In this document: piece after piece, positions 32,204-42,970 of the stretch | How the letters are laid out: each line of letters starts with the position of its first letter | Numbering within the stretch: position 1 is the first letter of the stretch | Origin: Anthostomella pinea | Lineage: Eukaryota > Ascomycota > Sordariomycetes > Xylariales > Xylariaceae | Assembly (NCBI GenBank): GCA_963556695.1 | Contig: CAUWAG010000013.1 | Span: 1,426,001 to 1,490,000, forward strand | Length of the DNA: 64,000 nt | Direction of reading: 5' to 3' | The notes under the pieces: generated by a model | What the model was told of the DNA's origin: nothing | The model's database searches: none | Seen by the model: the letters and a program-made list of their open reading frames with translations, nothing else | Position numbers and translations under genes: made by a program

Positions 32204-34187
32204 ATCTGATAAACTGTGTATGCAATTGATAGAATAACATGGCCGTATGTGGGGCCATACTCGCCGTGGGCTATAGCAGAACTTGGCGAGGTTTTGCACG
32301 AATCAAGATCAACGCTTACGAGCCAGACCTTTTGGTTCCACACTTCACAGCACCCTTTAAGCGAGAGGCATTCTGCGTATTAGCACACTATCCTGATGCT
32401 TGACAGGTAGATGTCTTGGCGTCGCCCATGGAAGAGACGTCTTATGTGAAGAATGCGTGAATCTCCACCCCTGAAGGAGATGGCATGCCACTGTCTGTGT
32501 GCCTCGGTAGTTCGTAATTCGCACCTGGTGTGCTCCATTATGCACACAAGGCAACTAAACCTTCCAACTAGACAGGAGACCACTCAACAGCACCAACCTA
32601 CCGGGGGTCCTTCATACATTCGCCATGCTCATACCTCAGTCTCACTCTATGCTGATCTTGTCATCTTCTGACTGGATTAAGTCCTATCAATAGACAATCG
32701 TCTATTGTCAGATTGATTGACAGCGGCCAGCTCTATGAGTTCTTAGACCCTTGGTTGCGATACTTCCCTCTCAGGATGCTCTTAAGACAATCATGCCAAC
32801 AACCTCGGTCAGAATGCTTATGCCAGTTTTTACTCTCAATGTGACAGGTTGGCAACTGGAGACTTTTGTGACATTGCAGCATGACCTGGAACTGGCTTTG
32901 TCGCGGCGTCCTTGAGATACTGTAGCTGTTCAGCTTGCAGAACATTGGCGACAGGTATTTCTGTTTCACTGGAGAACGATCCAGTTGGGACACTCACACA
33001 GGAAGAGCAAAGCCATTCCCTCTAGATCTTGAGAAAGCAGTTCCTGGCAGAGAGCTCAATACCCAGCGCTAGAGAACTGATCCTGAAGGCTTTCAGTACG
33101 ATTATGAAGAAGAGCTGGCCGAACAAAGGTACGGTATCTCTTGGATACCCACTCCAACTTCTTCGCAGGCCTTCACTCGTCAACTTGGCCACGAGACAGC
33201 CACTTATTAGGAGTATCAAGCTCAGGACGATCCCATATCCCAAAGCTGAGGCATGCCATCAGTGGAATCCAGCAGATTTCGATAAGCCGAGACCGCGTCT
33301 TTCAGCTCGACACGCTTGAAGAAATGGATTACATTCAGAGGGTCCAGCTCGACATGCAGAGGACATCGTCCCTCTCATCTAGGTGTAGAATAAGAACCTA
33401 ATCCCGTCCTTGAACGAGGCCGGGAATGGATGGTGGCCATTGAGGAGCAGCCATGAACAGTGAGCCAGCACCACCTGCCCTACTCATGGGTACGCGACTC
33501 TCAGACAGCGACCCGTCTGGAGGCTTTGCCTTGCCTGGAATTCCCCCTCGACCTCCACCCGCAACTGATGATGATGATGAGGAGGAGGATGAAGAGCTCG
33601 AGCGATCGCAATCACCCGCAAGAATTGAACAGCACAAGTCTCTCGAAGGAGACATAAACACAGTGACCTTGACTTCTATCCGATGCCGCCTTCGCCTTGT
33701 CGAGGAGCACCAAGGGCAGATCGGAGCATCAAGACCTCAAGGTACGGCAGACGCACCCGAGACCTAGTTATGGCTGTCATGGGATGGTGAACCAAGCGAA
33801 GTTTAGACGAACAGAACCGCCCAGATCCTCTTGCTCGACCTGCTTTGATAAAAGTCCGCGACAGCAAGAGGTGATATAAATCAAGGCCCCCAGATTCGTT
33901 CACTCTGCCACGATGTCTCTGCGAACGGGACAAGCGACCGGTGCTCTTCGATGGCCGGAGAGGTGGTATGTGAAGCTCTCGTATACTAAAGCCTTTTTGA
34001 TAAGACCGATCTAGCGGCAGATGGATAAACGAGTCCCACTGAGCTCCGCCTAAAACTCTTCACCCACATACCATTACGTGCAAGAAACCAGCTGAGTCGC
34101 GCAAACCCGCACGGAAGTCAATCGGATCTCCCGATGGACCTCTGCGTATAGAAGTTCACTTACGAGGTCAAGTACTTTATGCAACAA
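32204..34187. other. Intergenic between the two tRNA genes
   Basis: No gene I can support. There is a perfect 8-bp hairpin, CAATAGAC-AATC-GTCTATTG, near 32689-32708. A 104-codon frame at 33453-33767 has a run of Asp and Glu encoded by a GAT/GAG repeat; it has no recognisable domain and is most likely chance. Confidence 0.5.
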
Positions 34188-34278
34188 GCGGGGTTAGCTC
34201 AGTTGGGAGAGCGTCAGACTGAAGCCACAACTTCATCATGATATCTGAAGGTCGTGCGTTCAATCCGCACACACCGCA
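34188..34278 (+). tRNA. tRNA-Phe (anticodon GAA) with 18-nt intron
   Basis: Cloverleaf: acceptor GCGGGGT/ACACCGC with discriminator A, D-arm beginning AGCTCAGTTGGGAGAGC, anticodon stem TCAGA/TCTGA and T-arm GTGCG-TTCAATC-CGCAC. The loop between the anticodon stems is 25 nt, so an 18-nt intron sits after CTGAAG. The anticodon is GAA. The acceptor stem has one mismatch at pair 5:68 (G-A); the other six pair. The internal A and B boxes are intact. Confidence 0.9.
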
Positions 34279-35139
34279 ACGCTTCCTTTTGGCCGTTGAG
34301 TCTTATTTATCTACATCCGTAAATAACCTTGGTTCATTTTTTCTTCCTTCAAGACTCTTGGCAGAACAGAAGCTCTTTGATACACGAAGAGTGTTAGTTA
34401 TCCTCCTTCGCTTGACCGTAGCAGAGGCAACATTGATAGATAGATAGTCTTGGGTATTCTAGATAGGGGTGGTCTGTTTCATAGCAAAGCCGTGCCAATT
34501 GTGTTGTGGGTATGGTGATGTTATTCAGCAGCGGATAGTACGCATACGCACCAATAGATCGAGAAGTGTCCCTAAAAACGAAGAACCCATACTGACGGGC
34601 TGGCTGTACTGAAGGGCTGACTGTCCTTCAACTTGTTGCTCCAGATACGTCCCTGAAAACTTTGAACCGAAGACCGTAAGAGGCTGAGGTAAAGAAATCA
34701 ATCTTCAATGCTTCAGCAGTGGTGAAGACTATCTACTAATCCCGATGTACCAGATTCTTTACTTTTGGGTTCGCAGTAACGAGTAGGTGAAAGATGTCGC
34801 TAGCTCGACCTGAAAAGAGCGGCGAGAGCAACGCTTCCAGAGCCTAGTAGGCTCCAACGAGCTTATATAGATCATTGACACATATACACATCGAACAGAA
34901 ACAGCATCGAGAGAGTGGGTGGTGGCGTCGCGTGGTCAGGGGCTTGGTGGCCGAGCGAGAGAAAGGCAGTACCACAAGTATAGAACGAGTCACCTATTCA
35001 GCGCATGGTACACTTTGCATTGTCGACCAGTCAGGTAATTTTTGGTTGATGTCGCCTGCTGACACTGGTGGTGTCAGTGGAAGCGGCGGCCTGTCGGCCC
35101 CTGAAATGCTACTCACAGCAGCTCTGCCTCAGCGAGAAC
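34279..35139. other. Intergenic at the border of the transposon-rich zone
   Basis: Nothing recognised. A T-run just downstream of tRNA-Phe (about 34337-34343) may end Pol III transcription. Short open frames only. Confidence 0.45.
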
Positions 35140-35547
35140 CTGGAGATGGCCAACAACCACGGCCGAAGACGCCATCTACCACATGGTACACTGCGGCACG
35201 GAGACGGGCGGCATCTGCAACGAGAACACGAGCATCGTATCCAGTTACCTGTCCAGCAGCGGTGATTGGCAAACGATGAACCTCGGGATCGACCGGATGA
35301 ATACCGACTGGAGCCAACAGCGACCTGGTACGCCGATGGGTTGCAAACTATGTCGCTCATGCCGGGCGATGCGGCGAAGGGCCAGGCCGCGTGGGAGGAC
35401 TTGGCTGTGAATGCGAGGATGATCTGGCTAAACGTGGCCGGGACGGTAGCTTCAATTACTCGGATTCTGGGCAGACGACGTCTAGTAGTAGCACCTTGGG
35501 CGGTGCGGATGTTGGCATGGAGGTTGAAAGTATCGCTGCCTTGAATA
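35140..35547 (+). pseudogene. Frameshifted coding relic, family not recognised
   Basis: Three consecutive plus-strand segments in different frames read as one protein: one with HCGTETGGICNENTSIVSSYL, one with ATWYADGLQTMSLMPGD and WEDLAVNARMIWL, and a last one with DGSFNYSDSGQTTSSSS ending at a TAG at 35545-35547. At least two frame changes are needed; no good introns are seen at those points. Composition is clearly more protein-like than the surroundings. It is probably a decayed gene. The function is unknown. Confidence 0.4.
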
Positions 35548-35682
35548 CTTAGTCATACAGATACGCCGGACTGCATTCATCAAACATCCTTACTTCTATT
35601 ACCTACCTTAACTTAGTCATACAGATACGCCGCACTGCATTCATCAGACATCCTTACTTCTATTACCTACTTTGACTTAGTC
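35547..35682. repeat. 64-bp tandem duplication beside LINE tail
   Basis: A 64-bp unit beginning ACTTAGTCATACAGATACGC occurs at 35547 and again at 35611 with a few substitutions. The first 8 bases of a third copy follow at 35675. The array ends 6 bp before the 3' tail of LINE B. Confidence 0.9.
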
Positions 35683-35688
35683 TCACAG

Positions 35689-37359
35689 TTTTGTTTGTTT
35701 GTTTGTTTATTTGTTTTGTATTTAACGTGGGGGGTAGCTCCTCAGTAGTGCAAACCACGCCTCCCAGAGCCTCTGTATCGCAGGGTTGTGGAGGTCTCAA
35801 GAAAATAAGTACAGTCAGTCCCGCTCACGGGCCCATCCCCGTTGTTGCGGCGGTATGACCTTGGGGTCATCCATCTGGTCCTTCAAGAATAGCTATCTAT
35901 CGGAGACAGATTGTTGAAAAGAACTTGCTCTTTTCCACGAATTTTGCCCATTCTGTGCTCCTCTCCCTTAAGTATTGTAAACAGGCTGTCCTAAGCGAGT
36001 ACCTAGGCAACAACCGATTTTTTCCTAGCCTCTTACAAAAGAAAATATGTTGTGGTGTTTTCTTTTTACCATAGTTGCAGTGGTTGTTCGAGTCTGTATG
36101 CCCAAAGCGTTCGTGGTATCTGGCAAAGTCGCCATGTCCAGATCTGGCCGCTAGAAGTCTGTGTAGAGTGCTCTTCTTAAAGGATATAAGGCCTCTTTCA
36201 GTTACTGCATGTGAGTATACTTCTTGATACCTAGATTCTGATTGGTCTTTCTACCATTAGTTGAACTCTTTCTTGCCCTTTCTTTTGAGATCTCTCTTGA
36301 CCCAAGAGATTATAGGAAGGTTTGTTATGTCTGTTTTTAACATGGTATCCTCTTTTGTTAGTGTGTCGGCAGCTTTATTGCCATCAATATCTCTGTGTCC
36401 AGGAATCCACTTGACAGTCATTCCAGGAGTGTGTGCTGTGGCAAGTTCTTGAAATCGTAGAAAAATGTTCTGTGATGTCTCAAGTGGAGTCCCATTGAGC
36501 CCATTTACCACTGACGTGTTGTTCAGGCAGACATATAGCTGTTTTCCGTGTCCAATTGCCCTGGTTGCTACAAGACCTTGGAGAGCACCATGGACTTCAG
36601 TATCTACTACTTCTGCTTGGAGAAGTCTGCCCTTTCCCTGGTATACTTCTTGTGTAGTGCTGCCTTTCCTGATGGTATAGCCCCATCCAGTGCGGGTTGT
36701 GCCTTGGTCCTCCAATTGTGATCCATCTGAATAGATGACAAGGTCAGTGCTCGCATTTCTTTCCTGTAGCCATTGCTTGAAGAGCTCTGTTTCTTTGTCT
36801 TTGTCTTTATGGACTGGGGGCTTCTTCCATAATGGCTTTGGTGAGTATTGGTCTCTGGAAGTCAGGGACTAGCTGGAAGCTCCTTTGTAGCCTTATTGGA
36901 TTCTTGCGAGCTTGTATTTGGAGCCTGCCAACAAAAGGGTGTCTCTGGTCTATTCGTCCTAATTGGAGGCTGTGACATTGTCTTATTGACTCTGCAAGAA
37001 CTCCTGCTGGGGGAATCTGCGATTCAAAGTATAGGATATGTCCAGGGTGTGTTTTCCAGACTGGCAAGATAGCTCTGATTGCCGTTCGTAGTACAGCATC
37101 TATTGTTCTAAGAAGCCCTTTAATGCGACATGCTGATGTCCCACCTAAGCTCCTAATTTTTTCCATTCCTGGGTACCAGGCCTCCAGGCCATGTGTAAGA
37201 ATAGGAATAACACAAGTTTTCACAGCCCTCTTAGTTGACTTTACTGGAAGTCCTTTGACTGTGTTGCATAGTCCTCGAAGGTGGTTTGCTACCCTACTAG
37301 CTTTCTTGGCCTAGTAGGAAACGTGATCTTTGAAGTTCAGTTTTTTATCCAGGAAAACA
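35689..37359 (-). mobile_element. Tad-like LINE B, 3' part (C-terminal RT, RNase H, 3' tail)
   Basis: 3' portion of a minus-strand non-LTR element split by LINE A. It ends in a TTTG-type repeat tail on the plus strand (35689-35720), that is AAAC units at the element's 3' end. Open pieces encode the C-terminal part of reverse transcriptase (36807-37223) and an RNase H domain with GWGYTIRKG, AEVVDTEVHGAL and GHRDIDGNKAADTL (36257-36715). Several catalytic-site and framework codons show C-to-T or G-to-A changes. Most of this part, from about 37170 down, is almost identical to the matching part of LINE C. Together with 42,958-46,911 it makes one full-length element of about 5.6 kb. Confidence 0.9.
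37347..37359. repeat. Target-site duplication of LINE A, left copy
   Basis: ATCCAGGAAAACA, repeated exactly at 42,958-42,970 on the other side of LINE A. The sequence belongs to the RT gene of LINE B. Confidence 0.95.
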
Positions 37360-37498
37360 ACACACTCTTACCAAAAACAACTATTTTTCTTGGCGCCCCG
37401 CTGTTAGGGCGCAACCTCTATATCTGCACTAAAACAGGCATTTATTTCAGTACCTGACTATCCTTGCCAAGGCGCAGAAAATTTTTCTCACAAGCTGG

Positions 37499-39076
37499 AT
37501 GGCACCCCTTCACGATAGGCCCCCAAATACGCCAGTGGCCGTCCCAAGGACGACTACTGGCGGCGTGCTCAAATCCCCGGTCCCTAAAAGAACATATGGC
37601 CCGGCAACCCCAAGCAAGCTCCGCCAGGCACTGCTCGACGACATCAACAGCAGCCCGTCACAAGTCTCTGAGGCTGACTTCACCATTGTTTCCCCTCTGA
37701 AAGGAAAATCCCGAAATATTAATACTAGCAGCATCATTGATATGGAAGTACCTCAATCAAACGAAATCTCTACAGACCAAGCCATTGGAGGCGATACAGG
37801 GAACAAGGTCTCTTCCTCAAAGTGCCAGGACCAAATAGCCAAAATACTGGCTAAAGACAAGCATCTCTATGAAGCCAGGATGACAATGTTTCAAGAGTGT
37901 GCTGCAGCAGTCGATAAGACACTGGAAAAAGCTGGAACCGAACTATACTCTTATGCCAAGGAGTTCAGCGCTTTCTTCTCCAAATGCCTGAACGAGTGGC
38001 TGGAAACCCGAGATCTGCCCAAAAGAAAGACCACTCCTGGCGGGATAGGGATAGGGAAGCCCACCATGACCTTCGCCCAAGCTGTCTCCTCTGGCCAACG
38101 ACAGCATCCATGGATAGTCAACACTACCATGAAGAAAACACAGCCTGGCGCCCTCATCACTGCCAACCAACTGAAGAAGAAGCAGGATGATCTCCGGGTC
38201 TTTGTCCGCATGGATAATAGCCACCTAGAGCCTTATGGAATCAAGTCTACACTGAACAGAAGACTTAAGCTCCACCCTCAGGAGCTTAGAGAAGTGACAC
38301 GATGTCCTTCTGGTTTTATCTTACACCCAAGGGACAAGCCAACTCAGGCTAAGCTTCTGGCTTTCCAAGAAGAAATTGCCGACATTCTCAAGGCACAAAA
38401 GATTGAGACCCACACAGTCTGGCATCATTACAAGGTCAATGGATGCCCAAGAAAGGTCATCAGTGCAGAAGGGTTCACAATCGATATTACTGACACTGTT
38501 GTTGCCGATGAAGTTGAAGCCCAAACAGGCGACAGACCTCTGAGGTGCATACTCTCAAAGAACACGATTGATTCTGATCCAGAAACTACATGGATAATCT
38601 CTCTGCCCAGTGCAGCAAGGAAACCATTCACGCTTTTTGCCCACTCAATGACCTCAAGGCATATTCAACACACCCCCAAGGTTCACCAGTGTGCAAGCTG
38701 CTTCAGATACCATGGTAGGAATTACCGATGCGAAAAGCAAGTATGTGCACACTGCGCCAACACAGTACACCAGGGAGAGTGCGAAAAACCAATCCCAAAG
38801 TGTGTCAACTGCAAAGGACCTCATGCTGCCAACTTCGACAAATGCCCTGCCCGCCCCAAGGTTGTGAAAGGTACCATCCATAAGCACACATGGGAGCAAA
38901 TCCAGGAAATAAGGCTAGCCGGAGAAAGAGCCAGATCCAAGGCCTTCAACGAAGCAGGCAGAAACCAAGCTGGGTCAACACCTAGCAATAATAACAAAGA
39001 CACCACAATGCAAATCGACACAACAGATACAACTCATCCCAGAGATGCCGATACCATTGTTGTCAGTCAATGTTAG
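37499..39076 (+). CDS. LINE A ORF1, gag-like nucleic-acid-binding protein
   Basis: 525 residues from the ATG at 37499. The N-terminal part is polar with a proline/threonine-rich leader. The middle holds the conserved gag core (RVFVRMDNSHLEPYG and following). The C-terminus has a series of CCHC-like knuckles: CASCFRYHGRNYRC, CAHCANTVHQGEC and CVNCKGPHAANFDKC. It would coat the element RNA and chaperone target-primed reverse transcription. The stop TAG overlaps the ORF2 start in ATGTTAG, suggesting reinitiation for ORF2. Confidence 0.92.
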   Translation: MAPLHDRPPNTPVAVPRTTTGGVLKSPVPKRTYGPATPSKLRQALLDDINSSPSQVSEADFTIVSPLKGKSRNINTSSIIDMEVPQSNEISTDQAIGGDTGNKVSSSKCQDQIAKILAKDKHLYEARMTMFQECAAAVDKTLEKAGTELYSYAKEFSAFFSKCLNEWLETRDLPKRKTTPGGIGIGKPTMTFAQAVSSGQRQHPWIVNTTMKKTQPGALITANQLKKKQDDLRVFVRMDNSHLEPYGIKSTLNRRLKLHPQELREVTRCPSGFILHPRDKPTQAKLLAFQEEIADILKAQKIETHTVWHHYKVNGCPRKVISAEGFTIDITDTVVADEVEAQTGDRPLRCILSKNTIDSDPETTWIISLPSAARKPFTLFAHSMTSRHIQHTPKVHQCASCFRYHGRNYRCEKQVCAHCANTVHQGECEKPIPKCVNCKGPHAANFDKCPARPKVVKGTIHKHTWEQIQEIRLAGERARSKAFNEAGRNQAGSTPSNNNKDTTMQIDTTDTTHPRDADTIVVSQC

Positions 39077-42000
39077 GTACATCAAACGAAACACATCGAC
39101 ACGGGCATCTAGTCATCCATTCTGTGAATACAGCAGGGGGACAAAAGAGTGCAGGCCCTACAGAGTTAGCCATCAATCTGGCTGACTATAAAGGAGAACA
39201 AGCAGACATCATTCTGATGCAAGAGCCCTGGGTTGGCATACCACCAGGCAGGAGAATGGGAGTAAAGACACACCCCAATTACGATATATACTCCCCAGTG
39301 GATTCCTGGGACAGCGACAGTACACGGCCCAGATCTCTCATCTATGTGAGAAAATACCTTCAAGCGGATCAACTTCGGCCCTATGCTACACGAGACATCA
39401 CCTGGGTCAAGGTACAAGGCATTACATTTGCCAGTGTCTACCGGCCATGTGACAACCCACAGGAAGTGGATGACATTCTGGAAGTATGGACTCCACCTTT
39501 TGGCTGCGTTATAGCTGGAGATTTCAATGCTGGCGACACATCCTGGGACTCAAGCAATCCAGGATATCATGGTGGTACTATACTTGCACAAACTATGGCA
39601 GACCACGGACTGGATCTGATTTCTGAACCAGATGTCCCGACACATGATGACGGAAATGTACTAGATCTGGTGTTCTCTGATGTCCCCATGGCTGAAGCCT
39701 CAGTCAATGATGCACTTCAGTGCACCTCAGATCATGAGACATTACGAATAGTCATTCCAATCCAGGGAGATCTGGACCGAGTACCCAAGGCCAATCATTG
39801 GATAGTACCGGACGATAAACTACAGGAGCTGGCAGATAATGTCCAAACCAGGATTCATGAACTCCCCCGGCTGGGTGTATCCCCTGGCCAGGTGGACACC
39901 TTTACACAAAGCCTGATCAACATGATCCAAGGCTGTATCAGGACAGTGGGCAAGAGGCCCCGTCAATCTAGGCCCACTGCTTGGTGGAATGATGACTGCA
40001 AAGCAGCTGTTCAGACATACAGGGCCCTTTCCAAACAGACTACAAGCCAAGAAGGACGGAATTCAGCCCGACGGGAATTTCGCGGCGTGGTTCGGAAAGC
40101 TAGGAGAGAGTACTGGCAGACTCTAATCAATTCAGCAACTGAGCCAAAGGACCTATACAGAATCGTCTCTTGGCACAAGTTATCAGCAGGATTGCGTTCC
40201 CCTCCAATCATCATAGGAGACCAAATATTCGAGTCACAAGAGAGCAAGGCAAATGCATTACGCTCAGCCACGCTTGAACGAAGTACCTCAGACAACGATA
40301 TCATCGACCCCTGGTCCGCTCAGATCGTACAACCCAAGCCACACATCCCCCTTGAATACCACGTCGGACTGGAAGAGGCTGAAGGGTGCACTTTAGGAAC
40401 CAAGAGCAACTCCCCGGGAGTAGATACCCTCACAGTACGGATTCTGAAAGCTTGCTGGCCAGTCATTGGTGAACATATCAGAGCCCTTTTCCAGACCTGC
40501 CTACTGATTGGACACCACCCTAAACCATTCAAAGTAGCTGAGGTGGTGATGATCCCAAAACCAGGAAAGAAAGACTACTCCAATCCCAGGGCCTACAGAC
40601 CAATATCGCTACTGTCATGTCTTGGCAAGGGCCTAGAACGACTCATTGCGAAAAGAATTACCTGGTTTGTTGTCAAACTTGGAATTCTAGCCCCACAACA
40701 TTTTGGAGCTCTACCAAAGCGCTCTGCCACTGACCTGGTAGCTGCACTCATACACGATATTGAGCAGGCCCTTGACCAAGGCCTCGTTGCAACGGTAGTC
40801 ACATCAGATGTGAAAGGGGCCTTTGATGCTGCCCTAATGGGACGGCTGGTGGTTCGCATGAGAGAACAGGGCTGGCCAGGCTTTCTCATAAGATGGGTCC
40901 AGTCGTTCATGTCCGAGCGGTCCGCAAGAGTTCGGTTTAAAGGTACTGTGACCGATATAAAAGCTCTCACTTGTGGGCTCCCACAAGGCTCACCAGTCTC
41001 TCCAATCCTCTACATGCTGTATACAGAGCCAATCTGTGCCCGACTTGGCATGAAAAGAAGACGCTTTGGATATGCAGATGATCTAGCAACACTCTGCATT
41101 GGAAAGAACCTTAAAGAAACAGCTGCAGAGGCTTCTGAAAACCTTCATTTGCTCAACCAATGGGGACATAACAATGCTATTGAATTTGATCCCGACAAAA
41201 CCGAGATCATGCACTTCTCACGGAAAAAGAACTCAGACAATCCCCCAGTTTGCCACGGAACAATGAACAAAACAGCTAAGTATTCCATGCGATGGCTAGG
41301 TGTCCTTCTGGATAGGAAACTAAACTTCAAAGACCATGTTTCTCACTGGGCCAAGAAAGCTAGTAAGGTAGCAAATCACCTTCGAGGACTATGCAACACA
41401 GTCAAAGGACTTCCAGTAAAGTCAACCAAGAGGGCTGTGAAAGCTTGTGTTATTCCTATTCTCACACATGGCCTGGAGGCCTGGTACCCAGGAATCGAGA
41501 AAACTGGGAGCTTAGGTGAGACATCAGCATGTCGCATTAAGGGGCTTCTTGGAACAATAGATGCCGTACTACGAATGGCGATCAGGGCTATCTTGCCAGT
41601 CTGGAAAACACACCCTGGACATATCTTACACTTTGAATCGCAGATTCCCCCAGCAGGAGTTCTTGCAGAGTCAATAAGACGACGTCACGGCCTCCGACTA
41701 GGACGAATAGATCAGAGACACCCTCTGGTTGGCAGGCTCCAAATACAAGCTCGCAAGGATCCAACAAGGCTATAAAGAAGCTTCCAGCTAGTCCCTGACT
41801 TCCAGAGACCAATACTTACCAGGCCATCATGGAAGAAGCGCCCAATCCGCAAAGACAAAGACAAAGAAACAGAGCTCTTCAAGCAATGGTTACAAGAGAG
41901 AAACGTGAACACTGACCTTGTCATCTACTCAGATGGATCACAGTTGGATGACCAAGGCACAATCCGCACTGGATGGGGTTATACCATCAGGAAAGGCGGC

Positions 42001-42762
42001 ACTACACAAGAAGTATACCGGGGAAGGGGCAGACTTCTACAAGCAGAAGTAGTAGATGCTGAAGTCCATGGTGCTCTCCAAGGTCTTGCAGCAGCCAGGG
42101 CAACTGGACACGGAAAACAGCTATATGTCTGCCTGGACAACACGTCAGTGGTAGATGGGCTCAATGGGACTCCACCCGAGACATCACAAAACATTTTTCT
42201 ACGATTTCAAGAACTTGCCACAGCACACACTCCTGGAGTGACCGTCAAATGGATTCCTGGACACAGAGATATTGATGGCAACGAAGCTGCCGACACACTA
42301 GCAAAAGAGGGTGCCATGCTAGAAACAGACACAACAAATCTTCCTACAATCTCTTGGGTCAAGAGAGATCTCAAAAGACAGGGCAAGAAAGAGTTCAACC
42401 AATGGTGGAAAGACCAATCAGAATCTAGGTATCAAGAAGTATACTCACATGCAGTAACTGAAAGAGACCTTATATCTTTTAAGAGGAGTACTTTACACAG
42501 ACTTCTAGCGGCCAGATCTGGACATGGCGACTTTGCCAGATACCATGAACGCTTTGGGCACACAGATTCAAATGATCACTGCAGCTGTGGTGAGAAGAAA
42601 ACACCACAACACATTTTCTTTTGTAAGAGGCTGGGGAAAAATCGGCTACTGCCTAGGCATTCGCCTAGGGCAGCTTGTTTACAATACTTAGGGGAGAGGA
42701 GCACAGAATGGGCAAAATTCGTGGAGAAGAGCAAGTTCTTTTCAACAATCTGCCCCCAATAG
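39070..42762 (+). CDS. LINE A ORF2, endonuclease-RT-RNase H, one internal stop
   Basis: 1230 codons in one frame, interrupted once by TAA at 41773-41775; LINE C and LINE B have CAA at that codon. Domains in order: AP-like endonuclease (QEPWVG, AGDFNAGDTSWDS, TSDHETL), reverse transcriptase (PISLLSCLGKGLE, LPQGSPVSPILYMLY and catalytic FGYADDL), RNase H (IYSDGSQLDDQG, AEVHGAL, DNTSVV, GHRDIDGNEAADTLAKEG) and a C-terminal zinc-knuckle-like CSC...H...C. The stop separates RT from RNase H, so the copy may still make an active endonuclease-RT. Confidence 0.9.
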
Positions 42763-42957
42763 ATAGCTTTTCTTGAAGGACCAGATGGATGACCCCAAGA
42801 TCATACCGCCGCAACAACGGGGATGGGCCCGTGAGCGGGACTGACTGTACTTATTATCTTGAGACCTCCACAACCCTGCGATGCAGAGGCTCTGGGAGGC
42901 GTGGTTTGCACTACTGAGGAGCTACCCCCACGTTAAATACAAAACAAACAAACAAAC

Positions 42958-42970
42958 ATCCAGGAAAACA
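42958..42970. repeat. Target-site duplication of LINE A, right copy
   Basis: ATCCAGGAAAACA, an exact match of 37347-37359. Confidence 0.95.

Larger units (their letters stand above)
37360..42957 (+). mobile_element. Full-length Tad-like non-LTR retrotransposon A
   Basis: About 5.6 kb with a 5' leader (37360-37498), overlapping ORF1 and ORF2, a 3' untranslated region and a terminal AAAC repeat tail ending at 42957. It is bounded by a 13-bp duplication. The 5' leader carries a perfect GCGCCC/GGGCGC hairpin with an 8-base loop (37393-37412), also present in B and C. Gag-like zinc knuckles, AP-type endonuclease, RT and RNase H domains in this order are typical of the Tad clade in filamentous fungi. 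The only obvious lesion is one stop codon in ORF2. Confidence 0.95.

Noticed and set aside
32689..32708. 8-bp perfect hairpin as a terminator or regulatory site
   Set aside because: A single short palindrome in intergenic DNA of a eukaryote is expected by chance; no T-run or gene end at the right place.
33453..33767. 104-codon frame with Asp/Glu run
   Set aside because: The acidic run comes from a GAT/GAG microsatellite; no other support.
42958..42970. Copia- or DNA-transposon origin for the ATCCAGGAAAACA repeat
   Set aside because: It is fully explained as the target duplication of LINE A, which starts and ends next to the two copies.
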